Below, piece after piece: positions 24,574-36,300 of a DNA stretch of 64,000 bases. The notes beneath the pieces are model-generated. The model was given only the letters and a program-made list of their open reading frames with translations, ran no database searches and was not told where the DNA came from. The translations under genes were made by a program, and so were the position numbers. Within the stretch, counting starts at the first letter, position 1. The number at the start of each line of letters is the position of its first letter. This DNA comes from Rotaria sp. Silwood1 (Eukaryota; Rotifera; Eurotatoria; Philodinida; Philodinidae), in NCBI GenBank assembly GCA_905250075.1, contig CAJNOP010000211.1, forward strand, positions 147,833-211,832, written 5' to 3'.

Positions 24574-26149
24574 CATGGGCGGCGGAGTCATTAGGCTTGG
24601 GGAGGCTCAAATACTAAAAAATATTTTAAAGATATAATCGCAAGTTTACGTCTTATTAGCGAGAACTCTTTGAACAAAGGTTGTCTCGTGTTTTTTGAAT
24701 GGTACACCCAGTCAAATGTTAGATAGTCCATGTGTATCACTATATTTCTAGTGCCTCGATGACTTTCGGATCACAAACATTTATCTCTGTTTCAGTTTTA
24801 CAAAAAATTTTGAAGTAATAGATGAACATGAATCTTTTGGCAGACAAAATCTTTACTAAATAGCGTCGAAGCATGTCTTTCTTAAAAGAACAAGAAAAAA
24901 AATGAGTATTATCACTAATATTCACGTAGTTAGTGGGAATATGTTATCAACTAATTTAACTGACCGCATTAAAACTCTCTGTTTATAACACATAACGAAC
25001 ATACAGAATGTGCCAAAGGTTACTATTGAAAATACATGTAACTCCTGTAGCAATGAAGCTTAACACAAAACTTATTTTATTTGAAAGAAGAGGCTAACAT
25101 GCCTGTATTATTAAAGGCCCGTTTCAGCAACAATGTAGCAAAAGTGGAATTTGCGAATACAAAAAAGAATAAAATGAAGTTTTTCTCTATGTGGAAAACG
25201 ATATGAAGCGTTTTTTCGATACCTATTAGAATTTCAATCGTTATTAGAAACTTCAAATCATTCAAATTTATCCTCATGACTTTACAAATACTCATCCTGA
25301 TATATTCTCGAGAAAAAGGAGCAAGAAAGCCAATATTAATAATAACATGTGTTGTTAAATAGTCCAACGCACACTTTTCACGGCCTTAATGGTTTTCGAA
25401 GAGGCACGAACGACCTACCGAGGGAAAATGCATCAGTTATTGGTTCTTTTCAAAATGTGTCAGAAAATGGCTGTCAAGCAATACTGAAAGATCTAAATGA
25501 TCTGAAGTGCACAATGACGAACAAAGTTCTAGTAGATATAGAAAGTAACACTGTATTGTTTTTGACATAGAAAAAGCCTAATGTTTTTCTTTTTGTAGCT
25601 ACAAATCCTGCTTTTGCTACGTTGTTGATTAACTTGATCTTTAAGAACAAAGTGTTCCTAAGCTCCCATTTGAAATAAAAAATATTAGATTCAGCTTGAA
25701 TAATAGTGCATTGAAATGTATTTAATAAGTCACAATGACTTTTGGCACTTTTTATTCGCTGATCACTTTTAGTCATATCGATATCCTTCATATGAAGAAA
25801 AATTAGTTTACGTGGAATAGAAGAATAGCTGCAATGGTTCATTCAAAAAAAAAACAGCATGAAATCATTTTCGGTCGTGAGAATTGCTTTTAGCTCTGCC
25901 TTGCTATATTCACATTAGATTAGGTGTAAGATTTTTATGTACATGCTAATTATCCAACAGAAAAGTTAACGTTGCCGTAAAATTTTTCACTATGGTTCAA
26001 ATTTTGACATGAATAAATCCAAAAATGCGTTTAAAATATAGCGAACATTATAAAAAGTAGAAAATAGTTCCTTTTTTGTTCCATCTCTCATCATTGCCTA
26101 GAAAAAAATTTTGAGCCTCCTCTAAGTTAAAATCGTTCCGCCGCCCATG
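24574..26149. mobile_element. hAT-like element, 1.58 kb, with degraded interior
   Basis: Thirteen-base perfect terminal inverted repeats CATGGGCGGCGGA (24574-24586) and TCCGCCGCCCATG (26137-26149). A further pair, GGAGGCTCAAA near 24603 and TTTGAGCCTCC near 26110, lies inside the ends. Flanks ATCGTTGC (24566-24573) and ATCGTTAC (26150-26157) match at 7 of 8, consistent with an 8 bp hAT-type duplication. Interior open stretches of 60-122 codons on both strands may be transposase debris, but none shows a motif I can name. Confidence 0.65.
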
Positions 26150-26157
26150 ATCGTTAC

Positions 26158-26828
26158 TACTACTAAACCCATCGAGTCTTCAGTTTCCATACACTGAATG
26201 AAAGTATAATCTGCTGTAAATAATTTAAATGTACCTCATTTGCCAAGGGTGTTTAGATGATAGTTAAAGTATTTACTATTTCTTTAACTATATACTAGCT
26301 CAAGAGCTTTATCAAAGTTTTCTTTCTTTCAATATAGACATAGTCTTGTTTCGTTGTTGTGATCGCAAAGTTTACTATGTAGATTAGTCGAATTAATTAA
26401 TATTCTTATTTGTTAGCATTGTTTTTGTACATTTGTTCTCTATATTATGTAATTCATTGGTATTTTTCGCCATGTCAATCGGTTAAAATACTAGCGTCAT
26501 CTATAACCAACTTAACAGATAAGAACAGCATTTCTTTAGAGAAAGAACTATAAAAACGATTCATTCGAATAAAAATTGTAGAAATATTGGTCAAGACATC
26601 TTTGAGAAAATTCTTTTTAGAAAATGTCCCAATTTTAATTGTGATTAGTCAACGTCTTGAACTACTTGGAAAAAATCTGCTCAACTACCTTTGTCTGATT
26701 ATGTTTGTGACTATTCATTATTCAGTTCGAAACAGTATAAAAACTCTTAATTGATCTCAGACGAGTGTTGAATCAAAATAAGAGTTATTTATCAGTCTTG
26801 TAACTTCATACATATTGTATATAAATTG
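26158..26828. promoter_or_regulatory. Upstream region of the 26829 gene
   Basis: About 670 bp without coding sequence. It separates the hAT-like element from the plus-strand gene pair and should contain their promoter. No specific site can be named. Confidence 0.3.
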
Positions 26829-27358
26829 ATGATGTAAGTTTTGTTTTTATTTAAATGAAAATATTCTTATGAAATAACATTTGTTTAGGAAACGACATCA
26901 CGAAGATAATCCTTATTCGTTAACTGATGATGGTGGTAGTAGTGTGACAAGTCATTCAATGCCAAAACGAGTAGCAACAAGAAATAGTTCTCAATTAAAG
27001 TATGTTTTAAAGAAATTAAGATTGTATTTATTAAAAAAAAAAAAAAATATAATTTATTTGTAGTTCGACAAATAATTTGTCTGTTGCTGGAAATTATTCT
27101 CCACCAAGTTCAACGGGGTCTGATTCATTATCTTCATCAAACTCTACTTCTTCATCGAATCCAATTCATTCTCAGTTATGTACATGTCCCAATATGGATT
27201 GTGTTATTCACGATCGTCGACGTTCAACAAATATCCCTGTAGAATTAACATCAAGTTCAAATCCAACTTATGGAAATAATAATCTATTACTTTATTACGC
27301 ACATCTAGAACGATGTCGTCGACATGGTCAAAATATTCATCAAGATACATCATCTTAA
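26829..27358 (+). CDS. 136-residue Ser/Asn-rich protein with a CxC-x4-C-x2-H motif
   Basis: Exons 26829-26833, 26889-26999 and 27064-27358 splice in phase into MMKRHHEDNPYSL... ending QDTSS-stop. The first exon holds only five coding bases, so the start is less certain. The middle is a disordered Ser/Asn/Pro stretch. It is followed by CTCPNMDCVIHDRRR, a CxC-x4-C-x2-H spacing that could bind zinc, and a short conserved-looking C-terminal block (LLLYYAHLERCRRHGQ). Basic clusters may act as nuclear signals. No family recognised. The stop lies about 130 bp before the phosphomannomutase start on the same strand. Confidence 0.55.
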
Positions 27359-27464
27359 GAAATATCATTTTTTTTATTTATTTGTTTCTTTACGTTTTTT
27401 TTCTGTATTAGCTCATGCTAAAACGAAAAAATATAAACCTATGGAGAAAGTCGAGATTCTTCTT

Positions 27465-27491
27465 TTTTGTTTTAAAATTGTAGATATTTGA
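27465..27491 (+). promoter_or_regulatory. Candidate trans-splice acceptor before PMM2
   Basis: A T-rich tract (27467-27478) ends in TTGTAG (AG at 27482-27483), eight bases before the PMM2 start codon. The upstream gene stops at 27358. The short gap and acceptor suggest an operon-like pair resolved by spliced-leader trans-splicing. Confidence 0.4.
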
Positions 27492-29588
27492 ATGGCAACA
27501 TTGAATACACCTTCGACAGCTTCAAGTGAACCATCCAAACGTGATGATGGTTTATTAGAAACACGAAAACTTGATACTATTTGTTTATTTGATGTCGATG
27601 GAACGATTACTATGCCAAGACAAGTAATCATAAATGAAGATTTATTTTTTTAAAATAATGTTGTCCATTTTTTTGTTCTAGGCAATAACATCTGACATGG
27701 ATGCATATCTTCAGAAACTTCGAAAAACATGTCTTGTTGGTCTTGTTGGCGGATCGGATATTGCTAAGATTGCTGAACAAATTGGTGGAATGCAAGGTAA
27801 ATCATTATTTAGATTTGACTTCTTTAGATATATTCTTTGTTTTTAGCTGTAGCTAAATATGATTATGTCTTTGCTGAAAATGGTCTCGTAGCTTTTAAAA
27901 ATGGAAATCGTTTTTTTGAAGAAGTTTGTTAATTAAATTCGAATTTTTTTTTCTTCTACATTGATTATTTATGTGTGTTTTTGTAGAATATTCAAAAATA
28001 TGTTGGTGAAGATAATTTACAAACATTTATTAATTATTGTTTAAAATATTTATCTGATATTATATTACCATTTAAACGGTAAGTTACCTATTTCTTTTTT
28101 AAATATAGTTTCAAAAAAATTGTTTAATTAGTGGGACATTTATTGAATTTCGTAATGGTCTTATTAATGTTTCACCAGTGGGTAGAAATTGTACAAAAGA
28201 AGAACGAGATATATTTGAAGCATATGATTTAGTAAGTCATTTAGTTTTAATTCTTTTATTTAAAAATAAGATACTACATAAATGAAGGAACATAATATTC
28301 GTCGTACAATGGTCAACCATCTTCGAGAAAAATTTGCTCATATGAAACTTTACTTTTCCATTGGTTTGTTTTTATTTTATTTATTAAAATTTACTTGTTC
28401 TTTTTTGTTTTCTAATTGATTTTCTTTTAAGGTGGTCAGATTAGTTTTGATGTTTTTCCCGAAGGATGGGATAAACGATATGCATTAAAACATTTAGAGA
28501 ATGATAAAATTTCCAATATTTATTTTTTTGGTGATAAAACATTTCAGGTAAGTTCGTCTTTTTTATTTATTATATAGACAAATATTTATAAAAAGAAAAA
28601 ACAATTATTTATTTAATAATCAATGTCGATACATTCAAAATGCTTGTTCTGATTCATTTATTTTTTTTTTTTTATAACATAACTAAATATTAGTTTATCA
28701 TTATATTCTATTAGTGTTTCATCTAGATTTCGTTTCCCGAGTGGGCGAGTCGAAATTTCGGGGGGCGGCGCCCACTTGGCCCACCCAGTAGACGAATGGC
28801 TGCTGTATATTTTCGAGTGGGCGGCGCCCACCCAGCCCACCTAGTAGATAAATCACTGTATTCTATACAGACATTCTATCTTACATCAGTTAAATATTAG
28901 ATGACTATTTTTAGTAAATGTTATGCTTAGATATTATTAGAATGAGTCGGTTTTTTTTTGTAGATTTGAGTAATTAAGATCAATTTATTTATGTTTAGAT
29001 AAACTTTAAAAGACTTTATTGAGAATATAATTTATGTCAGAACACGATTAAATAGTTCATAATATCAACATCAAAGTTTTTTTTTTCCCGAAGAGGATTA
29101 TCCAATTAGAAGATGGTTAGACTTGCAGAGAAAAAACACAGCGACCATAGACTGATCAAATGTTTCCATATGCCTTTGATTAATCTGATGTTTTTTTTAT
29201 TCATGATAGTACTTCATAGCTGAACAAATTTTGCGTCGATCTCAGAGTTTGAAATATTCTAAATCATATTGATGAATAAAAATTATTTATCCTAAAGAAA
29301 ATTTTTAGTGTCAATATTCATAATTGGTTTCTTTGAAAACTTGATTTCTCATCCGAATTCTTTATGTCTATTTCGTTATAAGAATTTGAAGAACAAGTAT
29401 TTTAAACGAATTGATATTGAATATTTATGAATAAGAAAAGATTGATCATTTAATAAAATTAAAAGTTGAGTTGTTGTATCTAGGGTGGCAATGATTATGA
29501 GATTTATAGTGATCCACGAACAAAAGGTTATTCGGTAACAAGTCCAGTGGAAACACGTACTGTTTTATCTGAATTATTCGGATTGTGA
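27492..29588 (+). CDS. PMM2: Phosphomannomutase
   Basis: Eight exons: 27492-27623, 27682-27796, 27847-27923, 27987-28078, 28132-28231, 28288-28363, 28432-28547 and 29484-29588. They encode 270 residues; animal PMM1/2 are about 246-262. The enzyme converts mannose-6-phosphate to mannose-1-phosphate for GDP-mannose and N-glycan synthesis. HAD-family landmarks are intact: the nucleophile motif LFDVDGTIT (Asp34 nucleophile, Asp36 acid/base), [24 protein letters not shown], the substrate motif [26 protein letters not shown] and [17 protein letters not shown]. About 25 extra N-terminal residues (Ser/Thr-rich, then RKLDTICL) precede the usual start. The last intron (28548-29483) is long and carries a GC-rich repeat. 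Confidence 0.95.
28736..28848. repeat. GC-rich tandem hairpin motif inside a PMM2 intron
   Basis: Two copies of GGGCGGCGCCCAC (28763-28775 and 28819-28831), 56 bp apart, are each followed by a similar GCCCACC(C/T)AGTAGA tail. Each contains a GGGC/GCCC inverted pair with a three-base loop. The local GC content is extreme against the surrounding intron, so this is likely the remnant of an inserted element. Confidence 0.5.
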
Positions 29589-29738
29589 TATCGATTTTAT
29601 TTATTGGGGGAATTTATTGATAATTGTAGCTTCATATTTATTGTTATTGGTTAATTAATCTATTCACTAACATAAAAAAATAATAATATTAACAAATCTT
29701 GTTTACTAAATTTTAATTAATTTAAAATTGAAAGATTT

Positions 29739-32700
29739 TCATTTATGTTTCCTTTTTCGTTTATTTTGTTTCTCTTGTTTCTCTTGTTTGAGAATACACG
29801 ATGCTCTTCCACGATGTCCAATACGTTTTTTCATTTCTTGTTCGACAGTTTTAAGTTGATTATCTTCTAAAATTCCTCCAACAGGTACACTTCGTTGAAT
29901 ATCTTGAATATACCATCGAGGCATAAAATTTGAATGTCTTTGATTTGATCTTTTTATTTGTGTATATCGAAATGGAACACATTCGGGTAAATCATATTGT
30001 AAAGGTTTTCCAGTGAGAGGATCAATCTCTAATGGTTGAGGAATATAAGCAAATGCATGAATTGTATTTGGATCATCAATATGAACTGTTTTTTGAATTA
30101 AATTAAGAAATGAATAAAGATAAGAAATACAATATTTAAGACGAAGATCATATTTTGAAAGAAATTTCCAAATAAGTTTATCAATTGAAAGTACATCTAA
30201 ATGATCAACAATTCCATCATTTGTTGTTTTATAACCGATCATAAGTGTATTTATATTAGCTAACCACATTTGTGCCCACCAACCAAGTGTTTGTAATTTA
30301 TTTTGATCTCGATAAAAAATTTTTTTATTTGTACATTTCATTTCAATATAACCAGATTTTAATTCATATTCATTTCGTTTTTTCTTTTCAATTATTTCAT
30401 TTTCATCACTTTTTATTAATTGAAGATTTTCATTTATTTGAATTTCTTTTAATTTATCTTCATTTTCATCACTTTTTGTTAGTTGAAGATTTTCATTTAT
30501 TTGAATTTCTTTTAATTTATCTTCATTTTCTTCGGATGATTTTTCCGTTTCGACAACTATTCCACCTTCCCACCAATCTATTTCGGTAGATTTTCTTTAA
30601 AAAAATAAGAATTTATTTTTGATAACAAACTATTCTATATAAGAATAACTTACTCGGCATTTTCTGTTATTGTTTCTTCTGTTGTTGTTGCATTATCTTC
30701 CTAAAGAAAAATTTCATTGAAGATCAAATGAAATTTTTATATGAAAAAAAAAACGAAACTAACTTGTTTAGCGGTATCAGTCGTTTCTGTAGTTGATGGT
30801 TTTTGTTGTGTATCACATTTTAGTTCTCCATCAATTTCATTTGAATAGAGTATATTAAAATCTCCAAATTGCCAATATTGTACTGTATGAAATTGTTGTT
30901 GAGGTTTTTCTAAAGGAATTTTTTCTTCAAGTCTTGTTGTATTTGGTTGATTTGTTGTAAATAAATCTTCAAATTTATAACCACTATATTCATCAATAGA
31001 CATATTTTCAACTGATTTTGTTTCTTTATTAGCTAATGCTAAATAAAATTGTCCTTTAATACGTATAACAAGTAATTTCCATGGATCGGCATCACAATAA
31101 AGATTAGCTAAAATAGTTCGTAAAACTAATCGACGACAAATAAATGTTGGTGGTTTTAACATATTTGGATTATTTGAAGAAAAAAGATGTTGTTTTTCTG
31201 AATACCAATGAAGTAATGGACGAAGATCAGTTGAATCAAATCGACGAAAATAATTATCTGGATTTAATCGAATTTTTTCAATAAATTCCGAATAACCTCG
31301 ATAAACATCATACGAACATCTATCACGTTTTACTGGAATGTGTATAAAACGTTTAAATGATTTATCGAACTTATATATTGGTTGAGCAAGTGAAGCATCA
31401 AATGAAATATAACCAATTTCACGACGAAGTCGTGACCAAGTTTTTGGTGGTTGACGTTCATAATCAGATCGTAATAAACAAGAACCCAAATTAACTGATG
31501 TACTTTCACTTTTTATTATATCATATAATTGTGGACGCTCTTCTTCTAATAATACCTGAGAATTTGTTAAATCTAAAATTAACACAAAAAGAAAAAGAAA
31601 TATTTAATTTGTGAAACAAACAAATAATTAACCTCGATATATTTGTTCTTCATTGAAATCATTTTGTATTTGTTCTTCTCCAATAGCAATTTGTTCATTT
31701 CCTTTAAATTGTAAATTTAAACCTTCGAGAGAATCTAGTTGATGTTTATCATCATTTTTTATTGACATATGTTTACAACGATATCGACGAAAAGCTCGGG
31801 CACTTACTTCATCACTATCAATAAGTAAATGTTCAAGTAAAACTTGTTTAGCATCGATTGGTGAATAAACTAAATTGATAATTTCTGAAGGAGAAAGATT
31901 TAATATAATTGTTTTTAATTCTTGTAAAGACCATTGATAAAATAAAGATTGATCACCATTTCCAAAATTTTGTTTTATATCAAATGAATCAATTATTGAT
32001 AATAATTGTTGTTTTATATCATCTGATGAAATACTTAATGTTTGTTTAAAGGAAAAATCAATTAAAGAAAATAATTGTTTATAATTGTCATCATCAATTG
32101 ATAATTTTAAATGAAATTTATCAGGAAGAGAATATTGTTTATCAAGACTATCGGGTAAACTAATTAAATAAGATACAATTAGATTTTCTTTTAATAAATC
32201 TAATGACCATTTTATATATTTCAGATTCTTTGAATCAAGTTCAATTTTAATTTCAGATAAAGGAGAGTATTCTTTAAAGTATTCTTCAACAGGTAATGAT
32301 AGATTATATGCAGAAGTTCCTTCAAGCCAATGAACAATAATTGGATTTTGAGGAAGACTTAATGTTGAATTTATTGGAGGAATACACGGATCGATTTTTA
32401 CTGATAAAATATCTTCGGTATCTTTAACAAACAAATTTAATTTTTCATCATCAGATGCAATAGCGAATTTTATCTTAAAAAAAAACAAAAGAAAAGAAAA
32501 ACAAAGTTAACAAATAATGATTTACACAAATTCTTACGTTATTTCGAAATTCATCTCCTTCAATAAATTTTTTTCTTGAATTATCCGTGTTTGTATCTAA
32601 ATCATGTTTATATTGTTGATCCTGTTGATTGACTAAATTAAATTGCATTAATTGTTGATTATTATCATGTAAAGTCCATTGATGTTGTTTTTCTTGAGTA

Positions 32701-33065
32701 TTTTGAATTGAAAAAGATATTTTATATTGTTGTTGATCATCATTCCATTGAAAAAGTTGATAATCATCTTGTTCAATATTATTTTTCCATAATTGTTCAG
32801 ATTTATTTTCAATATCAAAAATAACATTTTGATTTATTTGATCATTAATTGAAATTTGTTGACTACTTTCTTTTAATTGATCATTATCATAATGATACTT
32901 AAAATCATCTTTTGTATCACTTGTCCATATAAAATGACTTTCTAAATCTTTTTCAATTAAAGCTTGTGCTTCTTGGTCATCAATATCAACACAATTTTGA
33001 TTTTGATTTTTTCGACGAAATCTTGGAACTAATTTTCTTTCTTTTTCATGATGAGTTACCTCCAT
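29739..33065 (-). CDS. DXO: DXO/Dom3Z-family decapping exoribonuclease with long N-terminal extension
   Basis: Exons 33065-32538, 32473-31633, 31572-30764, 30700-30654 and 30594-29739 splice in phase into 1026 residues; vertebrate DXO is about 396. DXO removes incomplete and non-canonical (NAD, FAD) RNA caps and degrades the RNA 5'-3'. The catalytic fold occupies about residues 460-1000. Landmarks are all present: RRLVLRTIL (about 603), GYKFE (Glu658), SNEID (Glu702, Asp704), GYIEMK (Glu826, Lys828) and LGWWAQ (Gln850), aligning with human Glu192, Glu234/Asp236, Glu253/Lys255 and Gln280. Residues 1-455 have no counterpart I know: a Gln/Asp/Asn-rich half, then a more folded Leu/Ile/Ser-rich half. 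A duplicated 21-residue unit sits before the fourth motif. The gene converges with PMM2 and diverges from PRPF31. Confidence 0.9.
30401..30526 (-). repeat. 63 bp tandem duplication within DXO coding sequence
   Basis: Two near-identical 63 bp units start at 30401 and 30464. They encode two copies of a 21-residue unit, KLKEIQINENLQL(T/I)K plus SDENED, at about residues 762-803. The partial unit SDENE follows. Only a few bases differ, so the duplication is young or recently homogenised. Confidence 0.85.
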
Positions 33066-33341
33066 ATTGAAACTTCGGGGGGTTTTTTTGTGTCACGAAG
33101 TGACTTTAAATGTAAGAGAACATATGTCTTGTCATTGACATACTATTGTGAAATAATTTTTCAACGAATGAAGAAGCAACACGGAGTTATTTACCTGTGA
33201 CTTATGGCAGGTGATGAAGAAAAAATATCGGATAAAAGACATTTTTTGTTAGTGACATGTTATTACGAAAATTATTTGATATAAAATAATCAAAAACTAG
33301 AAGAATAATTGATTAGTTTGAGTTATTTCAGATAAAAAAAA
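33066..33341. promoter_or_regulatory. Divergent promoter region DXO / PRPF31
   Basis: Only 276 bp separates the two start codons, so both promoters lie here or overlap. GTCACGAAGTGAC (33092-33104) is a perfect palindrome around a central base and a candidate regulatory site. On the PRPF31 side GAGTTATTTCAG (AG at 33329-33330) is a good candidate trans-splice acceptor. Confidence 0.4.
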
Positions 33342-36300
33342 ATGTCACTTGCTGATGAACTTCTTGCCGATCTTGAAGATATGGATGGAGGCCAAGGCCT
33401 TGCAAATAATGATCAAAATGATCTGAAAGATGATCAATCAATGGAAGTTGATCAAGTATCTGCTGCAATTAAATCTTTACCAAATAATAATAGTGTTCAT
33501 TCTGTTGCCAAATTAAAAGATTCAATATTACTTAAAGAAACAATGAGAAAAATTGATTTTTATATAAAACATCAACGAAAATCTACAACAGAAATTCAAG
33601 GTCCTGTTGAACATGATCCCGAATATTTACTTATTGTTGACGCTAATAATTTACTTGTGGAAATTGATAATGAAATTGATATTATTCATAATTTTGTTCG
33701 AACAATTTATTATAAAAGATTTCCAGAATTAGAACAACTTGTTCAATTACCAATGGATTATCTTAAAACTGTTCAGGTAAATCATTTTTATTTATTAGAA
33801 AAGATTGAACAAAAAAAGAATTATTTCCATTTGATCTAAATCATTACTAAATTAATTAAAACGAATATTCAATTATCATTAGAATATTTTTAAAACATTG
33901 ATTACATTTCTGTTTTCTTGTTTTAGGAATTAGCTAATAATGTTGATCGAGCAAAAATGAATGAAAATTTACAAAAATTTTTGACACCAGCAACAATTAT
34001 GATTGTCAGTGTATCAGCTTCAACAACACAAGGGTATTTATTTATTTGATCTATTTATTTAATTATTTCAATTTTCTTTTTTTTCTAGAAAAAATCTAAC
34101 AAATGAAGAATTAGAACGTGTTATGGAAGCATGTCAAATGGTTTGTATTTTTATCAAATATTTATTTTTTTTTTAATAATCTTCAACTTTCTTTTTTGTT
34201 TAATTTTAGGCGATGAATTTAAGTGACAATAAACAAACAATATTATCATATGTTGAATCTCGAATGACATTTATCGCACCAAATTTATCAATTATTGTTG
34301 GTGCATCAACAGCAGCTAAATTAATGGGTATGGCTGGAGGTTTAACTAATTTAACAAAAATGCCTTCATGTAATATTTTATTACTGGGGGCACATAAAAG
34401 ACTTCTTGGAGGTTTTTCATCAACAGCAGCTATGCCTCATGCTGGCGCCATTTTTTATTCGAAAATTGTTCAAGATTGTCCACCGGTTAGTTATTTTTAA
34501 CAAAAAAATAGTTTTTAACTTTTACTTTATTTTTCAGTTTATCTTTTGATGATGAAAATATTTCAATAACTTCTACAGATTTTCGATTATTCATTTAACC
34601 CTCATACGCCCACCTTTCGAACTACTACTTGTTGACAAACTGGGGAGTGATGCGAACCTCACCCTAACATAATAGACACAATATACTATATTACCATTAT
34701 ATTATAATGGAACTATAATGGTTCTGGAGGAGACTTGAGTCTAAGACGAATAAACCAAGCAGCAGTTATTTTGAATGGTATTTATGGAATTATTTTTACT
34801 TTCTTCTCATTCTCTATTTTCAAAATGTTTGAGATTGTTTATTGCATATGAAACATTCACAGATATTCTAACAAAATTTTTCGTTTTGATGATGATTGTC
34901 ATGTAACAAAAGAATGTTTTGGGAATGAAATATTTCTAAGTACGTTGCACTCAGCTGAAACTTCTGTATTGATAAGGAAAGAATCTTACTGAAAAGTTTT
35001 GATATGGTTTCTTTTGTCATTAGAACTGAAATTTCGGCAAATTGAAGCGTACCTGAAAACTTATCGCTCCTGAAGTAACACTATTTATTACAGCCCCGGT
35101 TTGATTAATTGGTGTTACCAGCGTACTGTACTGGGTGTCCCTAAAGTACAGCTCGGAAAACAAGATCCTATATAGGGCTACAATTACAAAGCACTAAAAA
35201 GAATCGCACTGAGGTCCGAGTGGGTCCCATGTGGGCGTATTAGGGTTAAGAGAATGAAATTAGGATTTTCCTATTAGACTCAATTCTTATGAGTAAAAAC
35301 CTTTAAGTTAGTTCTAAGTCTAATAAGCTTTCTATTGAAATAATAGCCAGAATTTTTTAAAGATAACTCTCTTGAAATTCTTCCATAAGATTTGAACAGA
35401 GATTTTCATTTTTATTCTTGCCCTCTATTATACAAAGAGATTAATGAATTACTATATAATTACCATATCAAATTCATTCATATAGATTTGATGTAAATCT
35501 ACAGAAGTAATTATATTGATACTAAAAGAAAACTTGATGAATATGAGAAACGAAATAGGAATCGACACTAAACAATAAGACAACGTTGAAGTTCTTAGAT
35601 TGCCGACAATTTACTAAAAGAAGTTAAACCAATAAATTATGAACAAAAATCTTCTCCATAAGATAGTTTTAATTGATGAGAATGCTAGTTAACTGCTCAA
35701 TAATCTATATACATTTTTATTAGCATATAGCACGTTCAAAAACTGATAGGTTTCAGAGTTTTATTGAGATTTTCTCTTGTAATAAAAACATGTGAAAACT
35801 TCGCGAGGACGAACACCTACTTTTGAAAGTGTTGACACGTAGAGTGTCCTAGAATAACTAAACACTTCGAAAGAGCCAATCAGATCCTCGGGCGATAAAG
35901 GTCACAATGATTAAGATACAGACTATTTGCACAAGAACGTTGAAAAAATGAGTCATTTTAATCAATTGAATATTTTTGATGGGATGTATTTTTGAGAATA
36001 TTCTTAAATTTCTAAGATTTTCTCACGAAATCGTTTTCAATTTGAGATTTGTTGTTTTGATTTCGTCGTGAAACGAAATATTATTAGGCTAAAATTGAAT
36101 ACATTAATGACACATCTGTCTTACTCAATCATAAGTCATAATCATCATCGAATTATTCTAGTCTCTGAAATCTTATTTTTATTTTTAAAAGATAAACTGA
36201 AAAACAAAATGCTGAAACTTGAAAATATTTGTTGATTATATTAATATTCTTATGTTTAGGATCTTCGAGTTCGAGTAGCACGTTTGGTTGCATGTAAAAT

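Noticed and set aside
25474..25842. 122-codon minus-strand frame in the element at 24574
   Set aside because: Considered as hAT transposase, but no catalytic or BED-finger motif is visible and adjacent sequence is not open; not called as a gene.
30272..30589. 105-codon plus-strand frame with repeated FHLFEFLLIYLHF
   Set aside because: Antisense image of the 63 bp tandem duplication in DXO.
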